Source: Brevibacillus sp051967035 (GTDB taxonomy: Bacteria; Bacillota; Bacilli; Brevibacillales; Brevibacillaceae). From it: a DNA stretch of 64,000 bases. The position numbers and the translations under genes are program-made. This document shows, in pieces, positions 34,563 through 43,441 of this stretch; within the stretch, counting starts at the first letter, position 1, and each line of letters begins with the position of its first letter. The notes under the pieces were generated by a model that saw nothing but the letters and a program-made list of their open reading frames with translations, had not been told where the DNA came from and did no database searches. Location: assembly GCF_051967035.1 (NCBI RefSeq), contig NZ_JBQCKK010000003.1:230739-294738 (forward strand), given 5' to 3'.

Positions 34563-35411
34563 TCAGATCTCCCGCCGAAACCCCACCGCTTTTCGCGCTC
34601 CATCCCACTCTACTTTCAGTCCCAGCAAGGCAGCCAGCTCTCTTGCAGGCGCAAAAGCCGTGCCGTTGTCGAACAGGCAGGCCAGCTTTTGCCCGTTTAC
34701 CGTTACGGTTTTGGTGTGCGGCTCCCACTCGACCTTTCCCCCGGCCGCCTCGGCGAGCGCTCGCACCGGGACATAGGAAACGCCAGCGACCAGCTTGCCT
34801 GTCGTCGCTAGCGTCAGCTCGACTTTGATGGCGCAGTTATCAACAGCCACCTGTGGTTTTTGTGGAAAACCTGTTAGCAACCTGTGGACATCCTGTTTAA
34901 AACGATTCCATGCCGCTTGTGCCGTTTGGCCCAAAAAAGCTTGGGCCGTGCGGTCATCAACGAAAAAAGCGGGGCAGTTTTTCCCGGTGATGTCATAATG
35001 ACGCCAGAGCTTATCCACACCCCACCCGTATCGTTGTAAGATATCCGCTGCCAATTGTACCGTTTGCTGATACGTTTTGGCGAAGCTGCCGTCCGCATTG
35101 ACGCACATCTCGATGCCAATCGTGCAGTCATTCGGGTACTTGCTCAGCATGGCGACAGCTTCCGGCTTGTACGATTTCGCCCCGACATGATAGCCCATTT
35201 CGTTTTCCGGCAAACACCGGACAATCTGCCGGTCGTCCACGATATAGTGGGAGCTGGCCTCCGTCGTCGGCTTGTTGAAGTAGTTCCGGTTGGCGATTGC
35301 GTCGGCGCCTTTTTTCTCGTTGGCGGTCCAGTGGATGACCAGCGCTTTCGGGACAATCCGGATGCCCGGCCGGGCGGATTTGTTGGTGATAAATAGCTCG
35401 GTGATCTGCAC
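34563..35411 (-). CDS. N-acetylmuramoyl-L-alanine amidase (tailocin endolysin)
   Basis: 282 residues. An Amidase_2 domain (about 15-165) has zinc ligands H28 (KALVIHWTA), a second His in LWRHYDITG and Cys in KNCPAFF, plus IGIEMCVN. The C-terminal part (about 195-280) is a copper-amine-oxidase-N-like repeat (VSYVPVRALAEAAGGKVEWE, AFAPARELAALLGLKVEWD) that probably binds the wall. It cleaves the amide between MurNAc and L-Ala to release the particles. The start is GTG 35411, overlapping the holin stop (TAGTG). Last gene of the tail and lysis operon, in the place of xlyA of PBSX. Confidence 0.92.
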   Translation of the reverse strand: MQITELFITNKSARPGIRIVPKALVIHWTANEKKGADAIANRNYFNKPTTEASSHYIVDDRQIVRCLPENEMGYHVGAKSYKPEAVAMLSKYPNDCTIGIEMCVNADGSFAKTYQQTVQLAADILQRYGWGVDKLWRHYDITGKNCPAFFVDDRTAQAFLGQTAQAAWNRFKQDVHRLLTGFPQKPQVAVDNCAIKVELTLATTGKLVAGVSYVPVRALAEAAGGKVEWEPHTKTVTVNGQKLACLFDNGTAFAPARELAALLGLKVEWDGARKAVGFRREI

Positions 35412-35698
35412 TACTGCTCACTCCCCCTTTTCTTAGTCGTCTGCTTCCATAGCTGATGGGTCAGGCTCGCCACGCCCGCAGCCAGAATGCCCTGCACGCT
35501 ATTCTCCATGGTGTACGCCTGCAAGATGCCACACGCCAGCACAATGCCTGCCAGCGTGAGCAGCCACGGAATGCTCCAGTCTGGCACATGCGGCGTCCGC
35601 TTGAGAAAGTAGCCCACCACCAGGAGTGCAACAACTACGATGAGTGCCTTATCCAGCAGGAATTGATTGGCCAATGCCAAGAGATCCGTTTCGTTCAT
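35411..35698 (-). CDS. Phage-type holin, 95 aa
   Basis: Three hydrophobic helices are predicted (KALIVVVALLVVGYFL, IPWLLTLAGIVLACGILQAY, VQGILAAGVASLTHQLW) with a highly charged C-terminal tail (KQTTKKRGSEQ), typical of holins. It would permeabilise the membrane to let the amidase reach the wall. It overlaps both neighbours by four bases (xhlA-like upstream, amidase downstream), as in the PBSX xhlA-xhlB-xlyA cassette. Confidence 0.88.
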   Translation of the reverse strand: MNETDLLALANQFLLDKALIVVVALLVVGYFLKRTPHVPDWSIPWLLTLAGIVLACGILQAYTMENSVQGILAAGVASLTHQLWKQTTKKRGSEQ

Positions 35699-36066
35699 GA
35701 TACCCCTCCACCTTTCGCAAGCGATTCAATGAGTTTCCAAATGAGGGCCCCAGCACCAAGCACGGTCCCGACGATCCAGCGTTTATCGTCCTTGCCTTGT
35801 TGCTTGTCGTCCTCGATTCGTTTTTCGATTTCTTTCTTGATGTCCTCGGCCTTCTTGGTCAGATCGGTGATCTCCATGCTCAGCTCGTCGAGTCGCTTGT
35901 GAGCTACTTTCGTACTCTGCATAGCCTCGATGGCCAGCTTTTCGGTCGAATCAAGCTTGTTTGCCATGCTGCCGAGCTGCTTGATTTCCGTTTCGATTTT
36001 CCCGATCGCAACCAGGATGTCAGTGATTCCTTTTTGTAGATCTTTGATCTCGTCCGCCACTAGCAC
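35695..36066 (-). CDS. xhlA: XhlA-family lysis-associated protein
   Basis: 123 residues: a long coiled coil (IKDLQKGITDILVAIGKIET to EIEKRIEDDKQQGKDDKRW) and one C-terminal membrane helix (IVGTVLGAGALIWKLIESL) with a short outside tail. This is the XhlA plan; PBSX XhlA cooperates with the holin in lysis. The start GTG 36066 follows GAGGAGG. It precedes the holin gene in the lysis cassette. Confidence 0.88.
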   Translation of the reverse strand: MLVADEIKDLQKGITDILVAIGKIETEIKQLGSMANKLDSTEKLAIEAMQSTKVAHKRLDELSMEITDLTKKAEDIKKEIEKRIEDDKQQGKDDKRWIVGTVLGAGALIWKLIESLAKGGGVS

Positions 36067-36103
36067 ATAACCTCCTCACCCCCTTGGGGCGAAACATAAA
36101 TAG

Positions 36104-36122
36104 CCTCGCTAGGCACGAGGCA
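36104..36122 (-). other. Hairpin between fibre and lysis modules
   Basis: GCCTCG / CGAGGC arms with a short loop and a weak A/T tract on the minus strand. It could be a partial terminator or processing signal upstream of xhlA. Confidence 0.35.
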
Positions 36123-36163
36123 AACTCATCGGTATGGTGGCAAGAGAAGGGCACAGCAGCCAC

Positions 36164-36643
36164 CTAAGCAACCTGGATTAGTTTCTCTGAAGAAGCCAGT
36201 AGACCAGGCGTCAGATAATCTTTCGGCCTCTCTGGAAGAAGCTCAATCCACGCGGTCTGATACATCTTGTAAGCTGACTCGCAGCAATTCATCTTGTTTG
36301 CGGCATCCATGACATGGATTCTGCCTTGCGAAAGAATAAACAAGCCGTTGCTCAACGATTGTTTGAGGTCATAGGGCGTCCGCAAATGCTCGTTGATAAA
36401 TTGCTGCATCCGATGTTTTTGCAAATTAGATAATGTCTCTTTGAGACGGAATACATCGTATTCATCGGGCCGGTATTCCAAATGACGAATCTGAAAAGGA
36501 TATCGCCAATCGGTTTCCACGAGGTGGAGATCGTCCAAGACGATCGCAACATGAGAATAAGGGGAGTCCGTGACCCCCATGATGATCTTTCCTATCCATG
36601 AATCCCCCTTGTAAAAAAGGAGATCGAAGCGTCTGAGTTCCAC
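36164..36643 (-). CDS. Permuted NlpC/P60 (YiiX/YaeF-type) papain-like protein in the tail operon
   Basis: 159 residues. The sequence begins with a LLFYKGDSWIGKIIMG segment and the conserved SPYSHVAIVLDD (candidate catalytic His, about 32), with the candidate catalytic Cys far downstream in ANKMNCCESAYKMYQ (about 120). His before Cys is the circularly permuted arrangement of the YiiX/YebB-like families. Such enzymes cleave amide or ester bonds, possibly lipid- or peptidoglycan-linked. GTG 36643 lies after GGAGGCGGGG. It sits between the fibre genes and the lysis cassette, where PBSX has no such gene, so it may be a tail-tip or lysis accessory enzyme. Confidence 0.7.
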   Translation of the reverse strand: MELRRFDLLFYKGDSWIGKIIMGVTDSPYSHVAIVLDDLHLVETDWRYPFQIRHLEYRPDEYDVFRLKETLSNLQKHRMQQFINEHLRTPYDLKQSLSNGLFILSQGRIHVMDAANKMNCCESAYKMYQTAWIELLPERPKDYLTPGLLASSEKLIQVA

Positions 36644-36655
36644 ACGCCCCGCCTC

Positions 36656-37333
36656 CTACCAAGTACCGGTTACAGCCATTTTCGCATTGTAGTATTCTTG
36701 CCGGTTTTGCTGGGTCTTTTCAAACTGCTGATGGAAATACTGGTATCGCCAATCGGTCGTGTCGTTGATTGGCATGTCGTTTAGGTTGATCGTCGAGAGC
36801 ATCGCGTCCAGATATTGCTGTTCTTCGGCAGAAAGCTTTGTACGATCGATTGCCTTGCCCAGCAATTTAAAAAGCACTACCAGACCGAATTCGACGGCTG
36901 ACAGTGCTTTAGGGACTTCCTCTTTTGCGGGGGAGTAGTCTTTGAAAAGGACGAGCGTTACCAGCTCTTGCTCTTCGGGGGAGAGAGAGGGATAAGTGGC
37001 TGCGGTGATTTCACCGGCAGCGATTTTATCACGGATGTCCTGTTCCTTTTTCGCCTGTGCCACATCCACCCTTGTTTCCAATTGAAGCAATTTGAGTTGT
37101 TCTTCTGCCGGCAGGTAAATTGAAAAGTCTGGGTTCGTTACGAGCGCCCCGTCGACGTACCGATATTTTCCACTTTCAAAATCGGCAGGGATTTCTCCAG
37201 CGTAGTCGATTGCATCCACGTTTTCGTAGTCTCCGATGATTATGCCATCGATTTCTAAACCGTGTTCTTTTAATTCCGCCTTACTGCTTACCCACAGGAC
37301 GTTATTAGTTGCTTTTTGCACGATAATAAACAT
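36656..37333 (-). CDS. Phage tail-region hypothetical protein, 225 aa
   Basis: Starts MFIIVQKATNNVLWVSSKAE, a pattern seen in small proteins downstream of tail fibre genes (fibre assembly or XkdW/X-position proteins). The middle is a charged helix (EEQLKLLQLETRVDVAQAKK) and the end is helical. GAAAGGGG precedes the ATG. Nothing catalytic is visible. Its location directly after the second fibre gene suggests a chaperone or a small distal component, but this is inference. Confidence 0.65.
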   Translation of the reverse strand: MFIIVQKATNNVLWVSSKAELKEHGLEIDGIIIGDYENVDAIDYAGEIPADFESGKYRYVDGALVTNPDFSIYLPAEEQLKLLQLETRVDVAQAKKEQDIRDKIAAGEITAATYPSLSPEEQELVTLVLFKDYSPAKEEVPKALSAVEFGLVVLFKLLGKAIDRTKLSAEEQQYLDAMLSTINLNDMPINDTTDWRYQYFHQQFEKTQQNRQEYYNAKMAVTGTW

Positions 37334-37347
37334 TTAGATTCCCCTTT

Positions 37348-38772
37348 CTAGTCGATCACATAGTCAGTAATAAGTAATTCCGAGTCAGTTAATGCTACAC
37401 CCACCATCGTCCCATTGTTTAGGTTAGGGAGGCCGGTAATGGAATCTGCATAATACGGTCGTCCAATTCCAAGCCCTGTCAATCCCTTCACGTTACCTTT
37501 CAGGACAACTGTTCCAGCTGCATCTTGCAAGTAACCAATCAACTTTCCAGTTCTCCGCGAGTGCTTGACCATCGTAGAAAAGCCTCCTGCAGGAATAACG
37601 AGTGCCCGCTGAAGGTCGGATGTTCCCGGATCCAACAAGAGAATATGCGTCCAATTGTATCCGTCATTTACACCCAAATTTGTCTGTGGGTCAGCTAGGG
37701 CAACTGTATTTCCGTCAGAAGAAATTGAAAGTGAGCAGCAGTACAGGTTCCCTGATCCGCTTGCACTGATCCATGCAATAAGCACCCGATCCAACTCTTG
37801 CAAAGTTTTTGCGTCCGGGTACATAAAGTTACCGCTAAAGGTCAAGGCATAATCGCTGGCGTTTGTCACGGCAAGGGTTACGGTCGTTCCGCTGATCGCG
37901 AAGATCATATTTGCGCAGGTGCCGGTCGCGCTGGTTGTCGTCGTAAGTAGTACCCGATCCGTTGAGATTTTGTTGAGAATGGGAGTCCCCTGACCTGACG
38001 CGCTTTTTGTTAGACCGCCTGATGTATTTACAGCTACGCTAGTACCAGAAAACGTAAGGACGCGGCAGTAATAATTGCTGCTGTACCAAAAGACAAGCAA
38101 AGCCTTGTCCGTTCCTAGGAGAACAACATCCGAAGTGGAGATTGCTCCTGTTGTGAAGTGGACGTTGGTTGTTCCGGGGCTAATCGTGTTGCCCGTTATA
38201 GAAAATACCCGAACCGCACCGTACCCGCTGGCGTTCTCTTGCCTGTATGCCGCCACCACTCGGTTAGCGTCGATTTTTTCCAGACACAAGTTCGTTGGGT
38301 TTGTATCGATCGCAACTCCCGTTCCTACTGTGATCACGTCATTTGCATCCGCCTGTACAATAAATGCGGTTTTAGTAGCCAGAAATGCTTTGCCACCACC
38401 AAGGTCAACGACGTCCTGTATTGCCGCGCTTGCATCAGATGCGGTTTGAATAACGACTGGTGTCCCCGATGAGAAATTCTCGTTTGCATCGATCGTAACC
38501 ACGACCGCGTAGGTCGTGTACGTGCCGCCGCTGATGATTGTATAGAAGTACAAGAATTTATTTGCGGCCAGTGAGATCGTCTTTGGGTAATATGTTTGTG
38601 CTCCATTCTGTCCACCAGTCACGATTTCCCGTTGTGTATTGTACATCAATCCCACTTTTCTCAGGGGCAAGTCTGATACCTGACCGTTATCCAGCAGCTG
38701 AACGAATTTTCCCGGCGTCGCCTTATTTCCCTGATAAATTGGATATGTTCTGGTAATTTGATCCTTCGCCAT
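37348..38772 (-). CDS. Tail fibre / receptor-binding protein, beta-propeller-like (paralogue B)
   Basis: 474 residues, almost entirely beta-prone with Ser, Thr and Gly, and repeated blades of the form DKALLVFWYSSNYYCRVLTF / DRVLLTTTTS / DRVLIAWISASGSGNLYC, suggestive of a propeller or beta-helix. The C-terminus (VKGLTGLGIGRPYYADS .. LTDSELLI) matches that of the next gene upstream, so the two are paralogues. Such proteins usually set target-cell specificity in phage tails. AAAGGTAGGTG precedes the ATG. The region is lower in GC than the tail genes upstream, as expected for an exchangeable module. Confidence 0.75.
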   Translation of the reverse strand: MAKDQITRTYPIYQGNKATPGKFVQLLDNGQVSDLPLRKVGLMYNTQREIVTGGQNGAQTYYPKTISLAANKFLYFYTIISGGTYTTYAVVVTIDANENFSSGTPVVIQTASDASAAIQDVVDLGGGKAFLATKTAFIVQADANDVITVGTGVAIDTNPTNLCLEKIDANRVVAAYRQENASGYGAVRVFSITGNTISPGTTNVHFTTGAISTSDVVLLGTDKALLVFWYSSNYYCRVLTFSGTSVAVNTSGGLTKSASGQGTPILNKISTDRVLLTTTTSATGTCANMIFAISGTTVTLAVTNASDYALTFSGNFMYPDAKTLQELDRVLIAWISASGSGNLYCCSLSISSDGNTVALADPQTNLGVNDGYNWTHILLLDPGTSDLQRALVIPAGGFSTMVKHSRRTGKLIGYLQDAAGTVVLKGNVKGLTGLGIGRPYYADSITGLPNLNNGTMVGVALTDSELLITDYVID

Positions 38773-38780
38773 GGTTTCAC

Positions 38781-40274
38781 CTACCTTTCCCAGAAGGCTT
38801 TCTTAATTAGTAATTCGGTCGCGCTGATCGCTACCCCAAGCTTGGTAGCTGTCCCCGTTTTTGTCAGATTCCCAGATGAATCGACGTAGTAGGTGGCGTT
38901 TGGTGTAAGACTCGAAAAGCCTTTTGCAATTCCCTTTAGAAGGACTTTAACCATTTGTCCAGGTGTAGCAGCGTTCATGGCCACGCCGATTACGTTGGTA
39001 ATTCGCTTCACCAGACCTTTAATTTTTAACGAATCTGTGCTATCCCCGAAAATGACAACAGTACCCGAGTTCGTTCGAAGTCCTTCAACGGTACTGGTCG
39101 CTGACGAAGATAGAGTAATAACCGGATCGGTGGTGACAGCCCCACCTGGGCCGATGCTAGTGCCACGGCTCTTGATCGCTGTGCCTGTAGCATAAAGAAT
39201 ATCGAACCGGGAATTGGAATAAGGGATGATCCTTATATCATCTGACCCAGTATCCAAAACAACGGGATTTCCTTGGCTGATACCATTTACTTTGCCATTA
39301 CTATCTCGGGTTAGGGTAATAATTCGAAGTGTTGGTTGAGGGTTGCAGTACCCGACTAAAAGTGTGTAGCTGTCGATCTGAACAAGGTCCATACCTCTCG
39401 CCGCGCCAGCTGCTGAGTTCATGGTAAGAGCTGTTTTTTGTGCCAGTGTTTGTGCGAGGGTGTCTACTTCGTATATTCTAATAACTTGGTAGTAGCCGAC
39501 TGCATTTACAAAGTAGTCGTAAATCAGGGCCAGTTCGTTCGCGCCAACTCGGTACAACTGCTGAAAGTAAGACAAATCGCCTTGAAAAGCTGCTTGTAGA
39601 CCAAAGGTAAAGCCTGTGTCGGTCATGGTCATGGTTGCGATTTTCCCATAGGAATAGGTGCCTCCCATGGCTGTCCAGACAAAGAAATTGTTGCCCATAT
39701 ACACCATATCAAGGACGCTATTCTGATCTACGCCGGATGTAGAGGTAGATGACTTGCCTAACGTGATATTAAACCCGTTGATTACTAACTCCTGAGCCTT
39801 TACATTAGGAGAACCAACCCCGTACAGAATAACGGCCTGAGTTGGGGATACAACAGCCAGAGCGAAACGAGAATTCCCAGTTGCATCAGTGATGGCAATC
39901 GGCGTGCCTACAGTAAAAGCACCGTTCAACTCCTGCACAACAGCTACCTTGGTACAGTTAGAACCACCACTGTCATACCAGGCCATTAAAAACAGTCCGG
40001 GGCTGATCTCCTTAACCTTTATCTGTTGACTTTCGCGCGCGCTTGATGCCGCGATAGTACCTACCAGATTAGTGGCACCTGTAATAACTCCATCCCCAGT
40101 AATAACCGCGTCTCTTACCTGATTCGTGTTTGCAAGCTCCACCAGGCTGCCGGCCGCAAGTGCTGACGAGGAAGATGCGACGGAATAGCTTCTCGCAATC
40201 TCATTTGCTGTTTCAGCCCCAGCAGGTGCCCCTGTCCCAATTCCATGCGCTCCTAATACCTGCATTACATCCAT
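38781..40274 (-). CDS. Tail fibre / receptor-binding protein, beta-propeller-like (paralogue A)
   Basis: 497 residues with an N-terminal helical Ala/Ser-rich segment (about 1-45), then beta-prone repeats (LFLMAWYDSGGSNCTKVAVV, QAVILYGVGSPN, NNFFVWTAMGGTYSYGKIAT, TLLVGYCNPQPTLRIITL). A C-terminal unit (GQMVKVLLKGIAKGFSSL .. YYVDSSGNL .. ISATELLI) is shared with the downstream gene. AAAGGGGTGAG lies before ATG 40274. The product probably forms part of the distal fibre. No enzyme motif seen. Confidence 0.75.
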   Translation of the reverse strand: MDVMQVLGAHGIGTGAPAGAETANEIARSYSVASSSSALAAGSLVELANTNQVRDAVITGDGVITGATNLVGTIAASSARESQQIKVKEISPGLFLMAWYDSGGSNCTKVAVVQELNGAFTVGTPIAITDATGNSRFALAVVSPTQAVILYGVGSPNVKAQELVINGFNITLGKSSTSTSGVDQNSVLDMVYMGNNFFVWTAMGGTYSYGKIATMTMTDTGFTFGLQAAFQGDLSYFQQLYRVGANELALIYDYFVNAVGYYQVIRIYEVDTLAQTLAQKTALTMNSAAGAARGMDLVQIDSYTLLVGYCNPQPTLRIITLTRDSNGKVNGISQGNPVVLDTGSDDIRIIPYSNSRFDILYATGTAIKSRGTSIGPGGAVTTDPVITLSSSATSTVEGLRTNSGTVVIFGDSTDSLKIKGLVKRITNVIGVAMNAATPGQMVKVLLKGIAKGFSSLTPNATYYVDSSGNLTKTGTATKLGVAISATELLIKKAFWER

Positions 40275-40288
40275 AATCTCACCCCTTT

Positions 40289-41242
40289 CTATGCAACGCT
40301 GGTGATATCTCCATCAGCGTCATATGTGATCGTCCATATTTTCGTTTCAGCGACAGTCGTCCCATCCGCCTTGTAATACGTCCAGGTGTCCGTTTGATAG
40401 TTACCATTTGCGTCAGGGTTGGACAGGACAGAGCGCATGAACAGGGTATTATCAGACTCGCGTTTGTAATCGACCTGTGTGAATTTTCCGCTTGCGTCCT
40501 TCCCACTCTTTGTGATCTTCAGCCGGGCGAGTTGATCCGCTACCAACTTGCCGTTGGCATCGCGGGTGGGAATCTGGTTTGCGCCTGTTCCTACATGATA
40601 GCCGTCTACCATGTCTGCATTCAGGTTGGTGTTCAGTGTTCCATTGGATAATGGGACGTTGTCGGCTGCGTTTCCTACCGTTTTTCCTGCAACAGTCGAC
40701 GCGTCGCCGGTGATGCTAAATGCTCCCTTGCCTTGTCCATCAAGCCGAGGAATCTTATTAGCTCCGTTGGCGGCTACATCTGTTTGCTTGACAAAAGCGT
40801 CCTTCGATACGATGGTTCGGCTGTCGGTCGAAGTAATGACTGAAGTAGCATCAGTGGCGAAGTACCAAAGTTTGCACTTGGCGTCAGCAGTTGCTTGAGA
40901 AGTGGTGTTTTTCACCAAACCGTCCGTGTCAAGGTAGATGTATTGTCCTTGGGTTCCATTTAACTGGATGCTGCCTGCAGCAACATCAATTTTGACTCCA
41001 TTGACATAAGCTGCACCAGCCGTATAGTTGGCCGTCAACCCATTGGTCGTGAATGCAAGCCCCGAGATCACGGAGCTGCCCAGAATATTTTGAGCCAATC
41101 CTTCAACAAGCTGATGAGCCCTTTCAATTCCAGATTCCATGTTATTTGCCCGGGTGGCCGTAAATTTGGTCCCTTGTTGAACGATTTCTCCAGTGCCAGG
41201 ATCCACGATATGATCGACCCACGTATTTTTTTGATAGCTCAC
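40289..41242 (-). CDS. Tail fibre shaft protein, 317 aa (XkdV position)
   Basis: The N-terminus (WVDHIVDPGTGEIVQQGTKF .. NNMESGIERAHQLVEGLAQ) is a motif common in fibre proteins that attach to the baseplate of Gram-positive myophages. The middle is beta-rich (GLTANYTAGAAYVNGVKID), followed by a region with tail-fibre-like DMVDGYHVGTGANQIPTRDANG. GTG 41242 follows GGAGGTGAG and overlaps the upstream stop. It probably links the baseplate to the distal receptor-binding proteins. Confidence 0.75.
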   Translation of the reverse strand: MSYQKNTWVDHIVDPGTGEIVQQGTKFTATRANNMESGIERAHQLVEGLAQNILGSSVISGLAFTTNGLTANYTAGAAYVNGVKIDVAAGSIQLNGTQGQYIYLDTDGLVKNTTSQATADAKCKLWYFATDATSVITSTDSRTIVSKDAFVKQTDVAANGANKIPRLDGQGKGAFSITGDASTVAGKTVGNAADNVPLSNGTLNTNLNADMVDGYHVGTGANQIPTRDANGKLVADQLARLKITKSGKDASGKFTQVDYKRESDNTLFMRSVLSNPDANGNYQTDTWTYYKADGTTVAETKIWTITYDADGDITSVA

Positions 41243-41550
41243 TATCCGCTCACCTCCACTTTGACCTCAAATTCAAAGGCGATCAGCAGTCCGCTGTCGC
41301 CTTTTGTGATGCTTAAAGGCTTTACCGCCAAAGCATTACCACCACTGTCAACCAATGATGCAGCCTGAATCTGACCTTGGGATTGCACGTCGTCCAGATA
41401 GATATATTTGGTGACCTTCATGCCGCTGATGCTTGTCTTAAAGATTGGATAGGTCTTCAGTTGACCATCGACATTGATCAGCGCATTCGCAACATGATTG
41501 TTAAGATCGTCTCGCAAAAGTTCCAACAGCCGATTTTGAACAATTGCCAA
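41242..41550 (-). CDS. Small baseplate/fibre-region protein, 102 aa
   Basis: A short protein (LAIVQNRLLELLRDDLNNHV .. YPIFKTSISGMKVTKYIYLDD .. LLIAFEFEVKVEVSG): a helical start followed by beta strands. The family is not recognised with confidence. The TTG at 41550 is the likely start because GGGGGTGA lies five bases before it; the GTG at 41559 would sit inside that site. It is tightly packed between the XkdU-like and fibre genes, with a stop/start overlap downstream. Confidence 0.65.
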   Translation of the reverse strand: MAIVQNRLLELLRDDLNNHVANALINVDGQLKTYPIFKTSISGMKVTKYIYLDDVQSQGQIQAASLVDSGGNALAVKPLSITKGDSGLLIAFEFEVKVEVSG

Positions 41551-41562
41551 TGCTCTCACCCC

Positions 41563-42204
41563 CTATTCAGGAACAGAGTAGAACGTATTGGTCAGAGGGT
41601 GGTCCACAGTATTCGTCCGGGCTGCTTCTCCCACCATTACGCTCTCTTTATAAATGCGCCCTTCCAGGTCATCCTCGGCGGAAAAGGTACCGCAGAGAAT
41701 GTAGTCAACCTCGAAAAAGCGTGCTGCAACCGAAACCAGAATGTCTTCGCCTCTACTGTTAACCACTGCCTTGCTGCAATTGACATGGATAGGTCTAATC
41801 CTTTCAAAATCCTTGGATAAATCAAGGAGGTTGACGGGTTGTGAATCAGAAAACTCGAACACTACTTCCTTGTTCGCGAAATCCTCCGTAACTTTCTCCA
41901 GCTTCCCGACCGCCTGACCCATTGCTCTTAGAACCGGTAAGGTAAATGGCAGTCGAGCCCAATGTTTTCGTAGGATATTCTTGCGCCGCTCCTCCACGCT
42001 CAAGAGCTGCTTTTTCCCGAAATAAATCCAGTCCCAAATATCCAATCCCCACGTGGCCGACCACGGAGTGAGCTGCTGCTGCAGGTCCTCCCTCTGTGCG
42101 TGAAAAGCGTCCACCGCTGAAGCCGTTCCTTCGAAATGATACTCCGCAACCTCATTCTCATACCAGTAAGGCGGCATCATCTGTCTGTACCGTTCAGGGA
42201 TCAT
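41563..42204 (-). CDS. xkdU: XkdU-like baseplate protein (DUF2313)
   Basis: 213 residues. RYRQMMPPYWYENEVAEYHF, the paired helices AFHAQREDLQQQL and the WDWIYFGKKQLLSVEERRKNI region fit the XkdU/YmfQ family that follows the baseplate J protein in PBSX-like tails. It likely joins baseplate wedges to fibres. Its start overlaps the xkdT stop (ATGA). Confidence 0.85.
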   Translation of the reverse strand: MIPERYRQMMPPYWYENEVAEYHFEGTASAVDAFHAQREDLQQQLTPWSATWGLDIWDWIYFGKKQLLSVEERRKNILRKHWARLPFTLPVLRAMGQAVGKLEKVTEDFANKEVVFEFSDSQPVNLLDLSKDFERIRPIHVNCSKAVVNSRGEDILVSVAARFFEVDYILCGTFSAEDDLEGRIYKESVMVGEAARTNTVDHPLTNTFYSVPE

Positions 42205-43016
42205 GTCGTCACCACCAGTTGCAGAGTGGCGACAGAATCAGCAGGCACGGTCAGGTTGGCTTCCTCGCCGTTCAGCGTGTAGTCGGTGAAGTCCTCTACG
42301 CCGTCCACGAAAAAGAGCGATCCGATCTGCTGATACACGATCTGGGAACGCCCTTTCAGGTATGTCTTTACGTGCGAGGCGATTTGCTCCTCGACTTTTG
42401 CCAGCTCGACGTCTGGCCGCAAACTGACCTTCACGGCGATTGCTACCGGATAGACATTGGCCGGAAGCACCTGCAAATCGTGCAGCGCACGCCGCTTGTC
42501 TTCCAGCTTGCTTCGAACCTGCGCAGCCAATTCCGGCGTAGCCGGCTGTCCGTCCACGTCCGTGATGTACACGTCGATGGAAAGATCGTGCCGCGCCTTT
42601 TCGATCGCGACAGCTCCGCCTACGCCGTCCATGTTGCGCGTCCATCGCTCGTAGTCCTGGCGGCGTCCGTCTCCTTCTTCGCTGCGCGCCCGGTCGATGA
42701 GTCGCTGGCGATAGGCGTCGTCTGTTTCTTCCTCGTTGCGAGTCAGGCCGAAGAATACACCTGCCGCATCCAAAAACTCGCCGTCTGCCCAGGGAAGAAA
42801 GCCTTGCAAAAAGCCGTATTCCAGAAGCTGCTGCTGCTCGCTCAGCTCTTCTGCGATCGGGTAAGCCAGATCGTAATGGATTTCCCCCTCGCCCGTAGCC
42901 GGCGGCGTCTCCCCTCGCTTCTGGGCGAGCATCGCCATCCGGTTCGCCATCCGCTGGTAGATTTGATCCGGCGTCTCGCGGAGAATGGGCATCTCCGGCT
43001 TTTTTACCGTTTCCAT
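42201..43016 (-). CDS. xkdT: Baseplate J-like protein (XkdT)
   Basis: 271 residues with the baseplate-J core: DLAYPIAEELSEQQQLLEYG, the acidic loop PWADGEFLDAAGVFFGLTR and EEETDDAYRQRLIDRA, VDVYITDVDGQPATPELAAQ. XkdT of PBSX is about 348 residues; this one is shorter at the N-terminus. It builds the baseplate wedge that triggers sheath contraction. Its start overlaps the end of xkdS. Confidence 0.9.
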   Translation of the reverse strand: METVKKPEMPILRETPDQIYQRMANRMAMLAQKRGETPPATGEGEIHYDLAYPIAEELSEQQQLLEYGFLQGFLPWADGEFLDAAGVFFGLTRNEEETDDAYRQRLIDRARSEEGDGRRQDYERWTRNMDGVGGAVAIEKARHDLSIDVYITDVDGQPATPELAAQVRSKLEDKRRALHDLQVLPANVYPVAIAVKVSLRPDVELAKVEEQIASHVKTYLKGRSQIVYQQIGSLFFVDGVEDFTDYTLNGEEANLTVPADSVATLQLVVTT

Positions 43017-43441
43017 GCGTCCACCTCCATTCGGGTTGTGCCTCGAACTCCTTCCATCTCCAGATGCAAAACGACTCTGTCTCCCTCAAAGCGAATGTCC
43101 TGCACCTGTGCCCGCTCCACTTCGCTGTGGGCTTCCAGGGCTTCCTCGACTTGCGCTTTAATGACAGACAGCGACATGTCTGAGCGCATCCTGCCTTTGT
43201 CGGCCAAAAAATCGACGCCGTACCGTTCCGAGTAAATCGCATAGCGGAAGCGGCGGGTGTGGAGAATTTTTTGCACCGTTTCCTCCAGGTACTCCTCGTA
43301 CGTCTTCGTGCGCACATACCTGCCATCCGGGCCTTGCTTCAACTGTTTGGTCTCCCAATCGAAGCGATACGTCCAAGGAATCGACACGTCCGCCGCGGTC
43401 GGGAGCATGTTCTCTTCCGTGCCGGGCAACTGTGGAAACAT
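43004..43441 (-). CDS. xkdS: XkdS-like baseplate protein (DUF2634)
   Basis: 145 residues: IPWTYRFDWETKQLKQGPDG, YEEYLEETVQKILHTRRFRY and YGVDFLADKGRMRSDMSLSV fit the DUF2634/gp25-like wedge protein next to baseplate J. Start ATG 43441 overlaps the xkdR stop (TGATG). It is part of the tightly packed baseplate module. Confidence 0.88.
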   Translation of the reverse strand: MFPQLPGTEENMLPTAADVSIPWTYRFDWETKQLKQGPDGRYVRTKTYEEYLEETVQKILHTRRFRYAIYSERYGVDFLADKGRMRSDMSLSVIKAQVEEALEAHSEVERAQVQDIRFEGDRVVLHLEMEGVRGTTRMEVDAWKR

